64,000 nt of DNA from Bacillus sp. 7884-1 (GTDB lineage: Bacteria > Bacillota > Bacilli > Bacillales > Cytobacillaceae), in assembly GCF_002272245.1 (NCBI RefSeq), contig NZ_NPDD01000021.1, forward strand, positions 1 to 64,000. The letters run 5' to 3'. The notes under the pieces are model-generated. The model did not search any database and was not told the DNA's origin. It worked only from the letters and a program-made list of their open reading frames with translations. Shown here piece after piece: positions 44,810-53,593 of this stretch (its first letter is position 1; each line of letters opens with the position of its first letter). Both the position numbers and the translations under genes were made by a program.

Positions 44810-45496
44810 TTAGTTTTGATTGCTAGGTGATGTTTCCATTTTAGTAAAGCAAATCATTTTTTGATTCCTTGGGTGTCCCCAATCACCTATATATTCAAGC
44901 TGTAGGGAAGTATCCTTAATTAAATATTCAAATATGGAAAAATGATAATGGTATGGATCTTTGTCAAGGTAAGTAGTTAGCCCTCCCGGATGGTTGATGG
45001 GATTATCATTGAACTTTTCTGTAGTTTCAAAAAACGTAGCGTAAAATTCCCCCCCTGGATTTAATACTTTTTCAATATTGACTAGGCACCTTTGGATAAC
45101 ATTTACTGGTAAATGAGTTAAAACCGACTGAGCAATTGCATAATCAAACTTCTTTTTGAAAAGATGGAAATGAAAGTTATCGTTAACCAAAAGAATTGGT
45201 TTCTTTCCAGTTAAATTGGCCTTTTTAAGTTCTGACTGTCCTGCTCGTATAAGCGAAGGATTGATGTCCAAACCGCTGTACTTGCCTGCATTTAAATATT
45301 TAATAAAGTAAATTCCGCCTCGCAGACTGCCGCACCCTACATCCAGGAGTTCGTGATGCGGCTTTAGCCCCTTCTCTTTCAAAAATTCAATTTGTTTCTC
45401 TCCCATTTCTTCCCACATTCCGCCTATTATACCGCGATGGCGCCCTTTTTGTATATCCAGTTCGGTAAGCTTTAAATTATAATATTGATTCCACAC
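44810..45496 (-). CDS. Class I SAM methyltransferase (glycan modifying?)
   Basis: Protein of 228 aa. Motif I LLDVGCGSLRGG (about 50-61), SGLDINPS as the acidic loop, and AIAQSVLTHLP then LNPGGEFYATFFE follow the usual order. It probably methylates a sugar or small molecule. GTG 45496 follows GGGAGGG. It is the first gene of a two-gene minus-strand unit with the methyltransferase/GT8 fusion. Confidence 0.85.
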   Translation of the reverse strand: MWNQYYNLKLTELDIQKGRHRGIIGGMWEEMGEKQIEFLKEKGLKPHHELLDVGCGSLRGGIYFIKYLNAGKYSGLDINPSLIRAGQSELKKANLTGKKPILLVNDNFHFHLFKKKFDYAIAQSVLTHLPVNVIQRCLVNIEKVLNPGGEFYATFFETTEKFNDNPINHPGGLTTYLDKDPYHYHFSIFEYLIKDTSLQLEYIGDWGHPRNQKMICFTKMETSPSNQN

Positions 45497-45560
45497 TTCT
45501 AGTTCCCTCCCCCGACAGTTACTTTTAATATATTACATGCATATGTATTTGGTTCTTGGT

Positions 45561-45704
45561 GGTTTCGAATACCAATTTCTTCATTATATATGTAAATTAA
45601 CCTATTCAATGTCTTTTTTGCGGGTTAAACCAATTCCTTCATTATATATATGTTTGATACACTCAAGATATTATTGGCGGGTTAAACCAATTTCCTTCAT
45701 TATA
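45561..45704. repeat. Three imperfect direct repeats
   Basis: GGTTAAACCAATTCCTTCAT-type units start near 45561, 45622 and 45679 (about 57-61 bp apart); the first is degenerate (GGTTTCGAATACCAATTTC). The 400-bp gap (45497-45897) before a glycosyltransferase gene holds no other obvious gene. Confidence 0.65.
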
Positions 45705-45897
45705 AATTATTTAATAAAATTTGAATCATACTGTATGGATATCAGATTCAAGCCAAGTGCAACTTCCTATCCTTAAAGATTTAAATATTGTGAAAAAAAT
45801 AGATAAATTCGTCTATGACACTTGCCTTTTTACTGAATACTTATAAAGAGATAATGGAATCTTTATTGTCTAAGAAATTACAAAGGGAGATGTATGC

Positions 45898-47124
45898 ATG
45901 AAAATACTGCTTGCTACGTTTTGGAGTATTCCACATGTGGGTGGAGTATGGAATTATATGAAGCAGTTAAAAGAAAGGCTTGAATCTCTTGGGCATGAAG
46001 TGGACTTACTAGGGTATGGAGAGGATAATAACTATTTACACATTGTAACGAAAAAGCAGGTTATTGAAAACAATCGTTTTCTTCCGGTCATTACAAAAGT
46101 ATATGAACAAACAGAATCGTCATTTTACCATAAAAATCCGATATTATATCATTATGAGAATTTAAGATACTGCTTTGAATTAGGAGCTGCTTATTTCGAC
46201 TTAGAAAAATATGACTTAATTCATACTCAAGATGTCCTTTCAACTGCATGTATCAATAGAATAAGACCGCAAGGAACGGCTTTGGTCGCTACTCTCCATG
46301 GAAGTGTTGCTCATGAAATGAAACACTATGCCACTACCGTTAATGATAACGCCTTATCTAACTCAATAAAAAACTATTTTGACAAAATGGAATATAGCGG
46401 GGCTACGGCGGCGGAATTTACAATAGTAGCAAATAATTGGATGAAGGACAGCTTAACAAATGATTTCCATGTACCCGTTGAACAGCTAAAGGTGCTTCAC
46501 TATGGATACGATATAGATACCTTTGTTAAACGAATGAATAGAGCTTCTTCTATACAGCGTTCTGCTGACAAGAAAGTGATTCTTTATGCCGGCCGGCTTG
46601 TTGAGATAAAAGGAGTCCAAAATTTAATCCAGGCTCTCAGCCAATTAAAAAGGTTAAGAAACGATTGGGTTTGCTGGATTGCAGGAGATGGAAATAAAAA
46701 AGCTGATTTACAGCATCAAAGTAAGGCTTTAGGTCTAGAAAAAGATATTTTATTTTTAGGGAAGCGGGATGATATCCCAAGCTTATTGTCCATATCGGAT
46801 ATCTTCGTTCATCCAAGCCTCCTTGATAACCAACCGTTATCCGTAATCGAAGCTCAAATTGCAGGAAAACCTGTTATTGTCAGTGACGCAGGCGGATTAC
46901 CTGAGATGATTGAACATGGGGTTACTGGCTTAATAACACCTGCTGGAAAAGATAGGTCCCTTTGCCTCCACTTAGACTCTTTACTGACAAACGATCAACT
47001 GAGGAAGACTCTTGGTTCCAATGCTAAAAAATGGGCGCTTACGTATTGGTCTATTGATACAGCAGTCAAAAACGTATTAGAAGTATACCAAAGCGCGCTT
47101 ACTAAAAAGAAAAATGCATTATAA
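45898..47124 (+). CDS. GT4-type glycosyltransferase (paralogue A)
   Basis: Protein of 408 aa with GT-B fold. N-terminal MKILLATFWSIPHVGG, then DLIHTQDVLST, ATLHGSV, the nucleotide-sugar region LYAGRLVEIKGVQNLI, IAGDGNKK and VIEAQIAGKPVIVSDAGGLPE with the E-x7-E motif. It shares a distinctive RNDWVCWIAGDG stretch with the proteins at 54624 and 60713, so the three arose by duplication. Likely extends a surface polysaccharide in the mother cell. SD AAGGGAGA precedes ATG. Confidence 0.88.
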   Translation: MKILLATFWSIPHVGGVWNYMKQLKERLESLGHEVDLLGYGEDNNYLHIVTKKQVIENNRFLPVITKVYEQTESSFYHKNPILYHYENLRYCFELGAAYFDLEKYDLIHTQDVLSTACINRIRPQGTALVATLHGSVAHEMKHYATTVNDNALSNSIKNYFDKMEYSGATAAEFTIVANNWMKDSLTNDFHVPVEQLKVLHYGYDIDTFVKRMNRASSIQRSADKKVILYAGRLVEIKGVQNLIQALSQLKRLRNDWVCWIAGDGNKKADLQHQSKALGLEKDILFLGKRDDIPSLLSISDIFVHPSLLDNQPLSVIEAQIAGKPVIVSDAGGLPEMIEHGVTGLITPAGKDRSLCLHLDSLLTNDQLRKTLGSNAKKWALTYWSIDTAVKNVLEVYQSALTKKKNAL

Positions 47125-47191
47125 AATCCATTGCTTTCGTTATGGTAATTTTGTTTCATTTGGTAGCATCTATAGAAAATTTATTCATTTT

Positions 47192-47224
47192 AAACTCACG
47201 GGCACTAGTTTGTGAGTTTTTTTA
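47192..47224 (+). terminator. Terminator of GT4 paralogue A
   Basis: AAACTCAC/GTGAGTTT arms followed by seven T. Confidence 0.8.
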
Positions 47225-47395
47225 TACCCTTATGCTGTTATACCTAAAGAACTGCTGCAAATTATGCCCTTTTTCTAAGATACTTGTTTTCTGCCCTTTC
47301 ATTTATAGATTTATTGCATTTAATAAATTAATAAATAGAGATAAAAAATCTGGAGGATTGGTAGAAACTTATAAATTTTTTTAGGAGAGAGGAAA

Positions 47396-48022
47396 ATGAC
47401 TTTAGAAAAGATAAAAGGTTCTTATGACGCCATTTTCAGTTTAGGGCATCTTTGTCTGGCAGCTATTCAGCTTAAAAAATTCAATTTAAGACCCTTTTCG
47501 GGAGTACTGGACTGGGTAGCATCCTATTCTTTAACAGATGTTAATCGGCTTTTACAGAATCAATTTGTTGGTTTTATGGAACTATCCAACTTGAAAGTAG
47601 TTGGACATGCTTCTGCATTGGATCTCCTGGTATTGGATGAAGCCTATAATATCGCTTTCAACCATGATTTTAAAACAAACCAAAATACAGTGTCCCATTT
47701 AGCCGCTTACCATGAAGTTAAGAAGAAATATGACAGACGTGTTCAGCGGTTCTTAGAAAAAATGGCCACCTGTAAACGCATTCTCTTTATTAGAACAGAA
47801 GGTACTTTTCCAGAGGTCTCAGAACTTGAATCTATTTTATTAAAAATGGTTAAAAATGATTTTCGGATTCTCGTTGTAAATCATACAAATGTTAGTAGCA
47901 TGGTTGAAATCAATTTGCCATCACAGAAGGTCTCAGCGGTTGAACTCCCTAATAAAGAGATATGGGATTCCAATGATCATTTTTGGGCAGAAATATTTAA
48001 AGGGGTTCATCTAAGTAAATAG
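47396..48022 (+). CDS. DUF1796 putative papain-like cysteine peptidase (1)
   Basis: Protein of 208 aa. FSLGHLCLAAIQLKKF carries the predicted nucleophile Cys, with FSGVLDWV and the later FNHDFK supplying the conserved Asp/Trp and His of DUF1796. RVQRFLEKM and ILFIRTEG follow in family order. A protease fold is predicted in the database description I remember, but activity is unproven. SD AGGAGAGAGG precedes ATG 47396. Paralogous to 49754-50404. Confidence 0.8.
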   Translation: MTLEKIKGSYDAIFSLGHLCLAAIQLKKFNLRPFSGVLDWVASYSLTDVNRLLQNQFVGFMELSNLKVVGHASALDLLVLDEAYNIAFNHDFKTNQNTVSHLAAYHEVKKKYDRRVQRFLEKMATCKRILFIRTEGTFPEVSELESILLKMVKNDFRILVVNHTNVSSMVEINLPSQKVSAVELPNKEIWDSNDHFWAEIFKGVHLSK

Positions 48023-48065
48023 ACGTATTCCCGAAAAACTTTTTAAGTTTGATGTTTATAAGGAA

Positions 48066-48112
48066 CCTTTTAACCAATCACGTAAGTACTGAAATGGTTT
48101 AAGGGTTTTTTT
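48066..48112 (+). terminator. Terminator of the first DUF1796 gene
   Basis: CCTTTTAACCA pairs with TGGTTTAAGGG (one mismatch and one wobble) and is followed by seven T. Confidence 0.75.
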
Positions 48113-48253
48113 CTTGTATTGAGAATGTAAGTTAAGAATATTAACAGCAATTTTTCATAAAATTGAATAAGTTGATTTCAGGCCTATTATTCTCTTCTTA
48201 ATTTTATAGCTACGTAGCAATGTGAAATATAAAAGACATTGAGGGGGAAATGA

Positions 48254-49330
48254 ATGAATATCTTATTTGTATTTTATGTTCCTAGCGGTGGAGTGGAGAC
48301 TTTAAATCGTCAAAGATGTTCTGCACTTAAAAAGTATAATATCAATGGTCATTGCCTTTATTATGAAAACAGAAGAGCATCCATTAATGATCACAACGTT
48401 CCAACGTATATAACTAATAAAGATGGCGAAATAAAAAAAATATTAGAAACTGGAAATTATAGTGCTATTGTTGTCGTTTCAGATTTCCAAGCACTGCCAA
48501 GATTTAGAAATATGGGTTACAAAGGAAAAATAATTGTAGAAATTCAAGGATATGGTCCAAAAGAAACAGCAAGAACAGCACTTCGCAATGCCATACCCAT
48601 TGTAACTGCCCATGCAAACGGATTCCTTAATCCAAAAACTCCTCATATTATGCAATTATTAGATGAATTATATCCCTCTTTTCCAAAATTTAGTTTCAAT
48701 AACTGTTTTGATACAAGTCAATTTTCTTACCGATCGTTAGCATTGAGCAATGTCCCTATGATTGCTTGGATTGGCAGAATTGAAGATAACAAAAATTGGA
48801 GAGAATTTCTTCATATTGGGCACCAACTTATTCAGCAATACAATTCAAACCTACAGTTACATATGTTTGAAGATCCGACAATAAGCGATCCTAAACAAAG
48901 GATTGAGTTTGAAAAGTTAATTAATCAATTAAGTTTGAAAAAAAATCTTACTCTGCATTCAAATGTACTTAATTCCCAAATGGCTGATTATTTCTCCATG
49001 ATTGGGGATTCGGGAGGCTTTCTATGCTCAACCTCTAAGGTAGAAGGATCACCTTACTCCTTACTCGAAGCAATGAGCTGCAGATGCCCTGTGCTGACTA
49101 CCGATTCCGATGGTGTTAGAAGTTCCATCATTCATAACCAAACTGGAAAATATTATACATTAGGGAATATTACCGAAGCAATTATTCAAGCAAAAGAGTT
49201 AATGACAAACCAGATATTAAGAGAACAAATTCGTTCAAATGCCCTTGAATATGTAAACAAAAATTTTAATCCTGATCAATATTGTGTGAATTTTATCAAC
49301 ATGCTTAGATCACTTGGAGTAAGTATTTAG
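48254..49330 (+). CDS. GT-B glycosyltransferase (GT4-like)
   Basis: Protein of 358 aa. MNILFVFYVPSGGVETLNRQR gives the N-terminal donor-loop region; PMIAWIGRIEDNKNWREFL, CSTSKVEGSPYSLLEAMSCR and the acidic motif in SPYSLLEAM mark the nucleotide-sugar domain. It is clearly different from the 45898/54624/60713 trio. SD GAGGGGGAAA. Likely a sugar transferase for the same spore glycan. Confidence 0.85.
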   Translation: MNILFVFYVPSGGVETLNRQRCSALKKYNINGHCLYYENRRASINDHNVPTYITNKDGEIKKILETGNYSAIVVVSDFQALPRFRNMGYKGKIIVEIQGYGPKETARTALRNAIPIVTAHANGFLNPKTPHIMQLLDELYPSFPKFSFNNCFDTSQFSYRSLALSNVPMIAWIGRIEDNKNWREFLHIGHQLIQQYNSNLQLHMFEDPTISDPKQRIEFEKLINQLSLKKNLTLHSNVLNSQMADYFSMIGDSGGFLCSTSKVEGSPYSLLEAMSCRCPVLTTDSDGVRSSIIHNQTGKYYTLGNITEAIIQAKELMTNQILREQIRSNALEYVNKNFNPDQYCVNFINMLRSLGVSI

Positions 49331-49753
49331 CAATCAATTGAGTAATGGATTAAAAATTTTTGTGTAAAATCAAAAATCACTTGGCAGAGATTCCTAATTT
49401 AATCAAAACAACCCCTGCACTCCACGGAGCTTGCCGGGGTTGGGTATAAACGGTTTTATTGACTGCACCAAAATCATTCTATCAGCTAACATATGTATAA
49501 ATGTTCAAAATGGTATGGAGATAAGTGGTTTTTATTTTAGGTTCTACGAACCAATTAATATTTATTTTATGAAATTATTTTGTTTTAAGAACCAATTTAT
49601 TATTAATTACATATGCTAAATATATAACAGCAGGTGGTGTCCGCCTCCTCCCCCCCCCACCGTAGGCCTGATTTGGTTTATAATCGTTCAATTGCAGTTC
49701 TTTCATTCATTTTTTTATAAACCTTTTATACAGACGAGTTATGTGGGGAATTT
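49331..49753. other. Intergenic region with hairpin, palindrome and C-tract
   Basis: About 420 bp between convergent genes. CAACCCC/GGGGTTG arms at 49409-49442 form a long hairpin with TTTTG on the minus strand. GGTTC-TAC-GAACC is a palindrome at 49540-49552. A run of nine C occurs at 49650-49658. No gene with an SD was found. Confidence 0.5.
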
Positions 49754-50404
49754 CTAATTTGTTAAGGTTATTCCATTAAACACATAATTCCAAGTTGAAT
49801 CATCATAGGGAAGATTAGGAACTGTAACAGCACATACCTGATTTAAATTCCAATTTAACTCCTTAACACCCTGAAAGCCTTCTACCGGGACAAGAATAAG
49901 GATCTTAAACTGTCCATTGACCATCCCGGACAAAACAGATTGAAGTTCGACTGCTTGTTCATAACTGCCTGCCCATCTAACAAACAAAATGGCTCGACTA
50001 TTTGTGATTTTTTCTAGGAATCTATCTATTCGGTAATGAAGTTTATTTTTAAAAGCTGGGTATGTTGCAGCCCAATCTTGATTTGGCAGTACAGGGAAAT
50101 CATGAAAGGAAATAATATTATAATAGGTATCATTTACAATATGTGATTTAGCTGGTTGAAGATCTACTCCATTATCTAAACCATAGCCTGATCCATCCAT
50201 CAAACGCATATTTTCAAGCTCCATAAAACCCTTAAATTTATTTTTTAACAATCGATTGACATCAGATAGCGATCCGGAAACCTTCCAATCAAGTGGACCT
50301 GAAAACCTTCTTAAGTTGTGTTGTCTTAATTTCATTGCTGTATTACATGCACTGCCTAAACTAACGATTTCATCATAAGATCCTTTAATTTGTTGTAAAT
50401 ACAT
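49754..50404 (-). CDS. DUF1796 putative papain-like cysteine peptidase (2)
   Basis: Protein of 216 aa. Same blocks as the first copy: VSLGSACNTAMKLRQ with the predicted Cys, FSGPLDWKVSGSLSDVNRLL, ISFHDFPVLPNQDW with the His, RIDRFLEKI and ILFVRWAG. SD AGGAGAGAGAT precedes ATG 50404. It faces the first copy across about 1.7 kb, flanking a glycosyltransferase gene. Confidence 0.82.
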   Translation of the reverse strand: MYLQQIKGSYDEIVSLGSACNTAMKLRQHNLRRFSGPLDWKVSGSLSDVNRLLKNKFKGFMELENMRLMDGSGYGLDNGVDLQPAKSHIVNDTYYNIISFHDFPVLPNQDWAATYPAFKNKLHYRIDRFLEKITNSRAILFVRWAGSYEQAVELQSVLSGMVNGQFKILILVPVEGFQGVKELNWNLNQVCAVTVPNLPYDDSTWNYVFNGITLTN

Positions 50405-50458
50405 CTCAATCTCTCCTCTCTTTTACTCATCATTTTAGGAAGTGTTCACATTCCCATT

Positions 50459-50519
50459 AAAAAAGGAAAACGTTCGTCCTCATTTAACATAATAAGAATT
50501 ATGTGTCAGAGGAACGAAC
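50459..50519 (-). terminator. Long two-part terminator of the 50582 gene
   Basis: Outer arms GTTCGTCCTC/GAGGAACGAAC enclose an inner stem ACATAAT/ATTATGT; GTTTTCCTTTTTT follows on the minus strand. Confidence 0.8.
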
Positions 50520-50581
50520 TCTTAAAAACCCTTTAACCTCTGTTTATTAAATTTTAAAGGTATTGACTGAAGTGTATTCGA

Positions 50582-51022
50582 TTAGTCGGAATAGGCAGAC
50601 GCGTTAAAGCTTTCGGGTCCAGTCCGCGTAGGTGCTACCGCTACTCCGCCTTCCGTGTTTACGAACGCTTGGTAAATCAAGAATCCTGGGTTAGGTGGTT
50701 GGTAGTCAGAACCTGTTACAGTTATGATTCTTCTATTTAAAGCGCCTACAGCTCCTAAAGCAATCGGTAATTCCGTAGCTCTATAAACAAGAACAGCATC
50801 AGGTCCTACTCCTCTGAAAATGGTAATAGTGATTGGTACCGCAATTGTTGCTAAAGAGCTAATGCTAACGGTTGCAGTGAATTGAACACGGAGATTCGGT
50901 CCGGCGCCTGTTGTGTTAAGACCGAGTGTTCCAAAAAGGGCTGGTGTAGCAGTAACCGGTATCCCTGTAGCATTACTCGTACTTATATTTTGCGATGTTC
51001 GTGCATCTAAAAAGTTCACCAT
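50582..51022 (-). CDS. Putative exosporium/spore-surface beta-sandwich protein
   Basis: Protein of 146 aa, Ala/Thr/Val/Gly-rich, with alternating hydrophobic strands (RVQFTATVSISSLATIAV, ITITIFRGVG) and few charged residues. The pattern is that of a jelly-roll or C1q-like exosporium protein; I cannot name the family. SD AAAGGAGGAAA 5 nt before ATG 51022. An exact sigma-K-type promoter stands upstream. Confidence 0.6.
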   Translation of the reverse strand: MVNFLDARTSQNISTSNATGIPVTATPALFGTLGLNTTGAGPNLRVQFTATVSISSLATIAVPITITIFRGVGPDAVLVYRATELPIALGAVGALNRRIITVTGSDYQPPNPGFLIYQAFVNTEGGVAVAPTRTGPESFNASAYSD

Positions 51023-51053
51023 AAAATGTTTCCTCCTTTCTATCGAACTACTT

Positions 51054-51081
51054 TATTTTATGAAGAGGTATAAATTGTGGT
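51054..51081 (-). promoter_or_regulatory. Sigma-K-like promoter of the 50582 gene
   Basis: On the minus strand AC, 17 nt, CATAAAATA: exact match to the -10 consensus with ideal spacing, 32 nt before the start codon. Confidence 0.65.
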
Positions 51082-51246
51082 ATGGACAAGTTATTCATTT
51101 TAAAAAAAAATAATAATTTTCACCCTATTTCCGAGGGGAATCAGTATTTCATCACTCTCCTTTCTAAAAAAGTACATAAGCCGTTACTATTAAAAATTAA
51201 CAGAATACGATGGATGGCAAGCATTTTTTAAAAAAGGGTGATAGAT

Positions 51247-52665
51247 ATGGGCAACGCATGTAATCGAACTTCAAGCGGAGCATGTTCTGAGGCAGAAGGC
51301 TTTCAAACACATGCATCCGGCGGAGCCTCTCATGCTGAGGGCGCTAATACACTTGCGGAAGGAACAGCATCTCATGCGGAAGGGCTTCAAACAAGTGCAA
51401 GAGGAGGCTCCTCCCACACGGAAGGATCAAATACGGTGGCAGAGGGTTCCGCATCCCATGCAGAGGGGTATTTTACTAGAGCCAGTGCAAATACATCACA
51501 TTCGGAAGGCAGCGGATCCTTAGCCTCCGGTTATGCCTCCCATGCAGAGGGATCGAGCACACGAGCATTGAATTTTTATGCCCATGCTGAGGGAAATCTA
51601 ACAACTGCCTCTGGCCTCGCAGCCCATGCCGAGGGCGAAAATACCATTGCCAGTGGACTCGTCTCTCATGCAGAAGGACAAGGTACAAGGGCTCAGGGGG
51701 AATCTTCACATGCAGAAGGTGATACGACTCAAGCTAACGGAAGAGCCTCTCATGCAGAAGGAAATTTGACAGTTGCTTTCGGTAGTTTTGCCCATGCGGA
51801 GGGACAGAGCTCCCTCGCTGGTGAACTTGCCCATGCAGAAGGGAATGGGACGCAAGCGCTTGGACAAAGTTCTCATGCTGAAGGGGCATTTACCATTGCG
51901 AGCGGTATCACCTCGCATGCGGAGGGAGTAAACACGGTTGCCTCCGGAATTTTTTCCCACACGGAGGGAGAATCGACAAATGCAAACAATATTGTAGGAG
52001 TTCATGTCATGGGGCGATTTGGTTCCGCAAATGAGCTGCCCTATTCCTGGTACTTGGCTAATGGTATGGATGCATCAACGCCAGGATTAGCTGCGAAAAT
52101 ATTAAGTAACGGAAATGTCAAAATTGACGGTACTGTCACTACCCCTGCAGCAGATTATGCAGAAATGTTTGAAACAACAGATGGGAATCCTATTGAATTT
52201 GGCTACTTCGTCACATTGGAAGAAGATAAGGTTCGCATAGCAAATGGACAAGATGATTACATTCTTGGAATCACAAGCGCAAAACCTGCTTTTCTGGCCG
52301 ATAGCGGAGAGCTAAGATGGAAACACAAATATATGACGACTGAGTGGGGAGAAATTTTGTACGAGGACATCTTTGTTCCTCCTATAATGGACAATTCCGG
52401 GAATGAAATCGTACCGCAGCGGGTAGAACGCCGGCCGGTTCTTAACCCTGCTTGGGACGCTACCCGTGATTACCTGCCCCGCGGCAACAGACCTGAATGG
52501 GTTGCAATTGGGCTATTAGGGAAATTGTTGGTAAGAGATAATGGCCTCTGTAAAAGCAACAGATTCTGCAAACCGAATGACAAGGGAATTGCGATACCTT
52601 CCGATACCGGATACCGAGTCTTAAGGCGTACAGCCCCGAACCAGATATTAATTCTGTTTCGATAA
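51247..52665 (+). CDS. YadA-head repeat protein with peptidase G2 self-cleavage domain
   Basis: Protein of 472 aa. Residues about 1-255 hold some seventeen 14-residue repeats of the SHAEGxxTxASG type, which form left-handed parallel beta-roll trimers in YadA-family adhesin heads. A short link (GVHVMGRFGS) is followed by a C-terminal domain (about 275-472) containing TPAADYAEMFE and a NRPEWVAIGLLGKLLVRDNG block, typical of peptidase G2 intramolecular chaperone/autoproteolytic domains of phage tail proteins. No signal peptide. ATG 51247 follows GGGTGA. Likely a trimeric surface fibre on spores. Confidence 0.82.
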   Translation: MGNACNRTSSGACSEAEGFQTHASGGASHAEGANTLAEGTASHAEGLQTSARGGSSHTEGSNTVAEGSASHAEGYFTRASANTSHSEGSGSLASGYASHAEGSSTRALNFYAHAEGNLTTASGLAAHAEGENTIASGLVSHAEGQGTRAQGESSHAEGDTTQANGRASHAEGNLTVAFGSFAHAEGQSSLAGELAHAEGNGTQALGQSSHAEGAFTIASGITSHAEGVNTVASGIFSHTEGESTNANNIVGVHVMGRFGSANELPYSWYLANGMDASTPGLAAKILSNGNVKIDGTVTTPAADYAEMFETTDGNPIEFGYFVTLEEDKVRIANGQDDYILGITSAKPAFLADSGELRWKHKYMTTEWGEILYEDIFVPPIMDNSGNEIVPQRVERRPVLNPAWDATRDYLPRGNRPEWVAIGLLGKLLVRDNGLCKSNRFCKPNDKGIAIPSDTGYRVLRRTAPNQILILFR

Positions 52666-52692
52666 TGATAAGCCAAAACCGCTGAAGCATAG

Positions 52693-52728
52693 AAAAAAGC
52701 TGGAACAGATAAACATTCCAGCTTTTTT
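52693..52728. terminator. Bidirectional terminator
   Basis: AAAAAAGCTGGAA and TTCCAGCTTTTTT arms between the convergent YadA-like and sulfotransferase genes. Confidence 0.9.
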
Positions 52729-52741
52729 CTAAATTTCGTGA

Positions 52742-53512
52742 TCATATTGTAATAATCGTTTGATTATAACCATATTTTTCAAAATCTTTTTTAAATAGCT
52801 CTCTAACTAAATCTTTTGTTTCATTATCATAAAAGCTCTCATAGGTCGGTAAAGTTCTACCATATGGTTTTAAAGACATTTTAACATCTGCAAATGCACC
52901 CTTATCAACCATTTGCCCCGACAAATGATGTGATGAATTAGAGATACTTAAAATAGGAGAATCTAATAAGCGATATTTATTTTCAATAGCTTTCATTTCC
53001 GTGCTGAAATTTTCCAGTCTTACATAATTTTTAATAATTACTTCCTCTCCCTCATCATATTGTTGGGCAATGTGACTATTTAACCGATCTTTACTGACTC
53101 CCATTTTCCTAACGAGATATAAGAATTCTTTAAAAGATAATCCATTATGATAATTAGGAGAAATCTCTTTCATGATTTTATCATTGTCTATGGAAGCCAA
53201 AAAGGAACTGACAGCCCTTCTATAAGGATTACGAACAAGTTTATAGGTATCTTTTTCCCCAGTCAAAAGTTGATCAATTATGCCAGCTTTGTAATGATTC
53301 CCTTTTTCAAATACCTCCATTCTATAGGAATGCACCCAGGGATTATAATCCATTGCTTTTTGAAGTAATCCATTTTGGAAGAAGAACCATCTGATTAGTG
53401 TTGTGCATCCACTTCTAGGGGTCCAAAAAAAAATAATTGGAAATTCTTTTTTATATAAAGGTAATAAATAGGTTGTTAATTTTGCAATCTGCAATTCTTG
53501 TTCTTTTGACAT
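52742..53512 (-). CDS. Sulfotransferase family protein (2)
   Basis: Protein of 256 aa, unrelated in detail to the one at 42722. The 5'-phosphosulfate loop is WTPRSGCTT (30-38) and the 3'-phosphate site LVRNPYRRAVSSF (about 92-104), as in the Sulfotransfer_2 (carbohydrate) group. It would use PAPS from the Sat-CysC protein. ATG 53512 has GAAAGGAAG about 12-15 nt upstream, so the start is fair rather than certain. It is downstream of a GT2 gene on the same strand. Confidence 0.85.
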   Translation of the reverse strand: MSKEQELQIAKLTTYLLPLYKKEFPIIFFWTPRSGCTTLIRWFFFQNGLLQKAMDYNPWVHSYRMEVFEKGNHYKAGIIDQLLTGEKDTYKLVRNPYRRAVSSFLASIDNDKIMKEISPNYHNGLSFKEFLYLVRKMGVSKDRLNSHIAQQYDEGEEVIIKNYVRLENFSTEMKAIENKYRLLDSPILSISNSSHHLSGQMVDKGAFADVKMSLKPYGRTLPTYESFYDNETKDLVRELFKKDFEKYGYNQTIITI

Positions 53513-53593
53513 GCTTTTCTTATCTTCCTTTCTATAAAAATTTATTATCAAAAAATACTGAACTATAAAAATTAATTGTTTGTTAATCAATTA

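Noticed and set aside
47142-47384. 80-codon plus-strand frame after GT4 paralogue A
   Set aside because: It runs through a strong terminator hairpin and has no SD; Cys/Phe-rich from AT-rich DNA.
51476-52005. Arg/Ser-rich minus-strand frames opposite the YadA-like gene
   Set aside because: Shadows of the repeated SHAEG codons; no SD and inconsistent frames.
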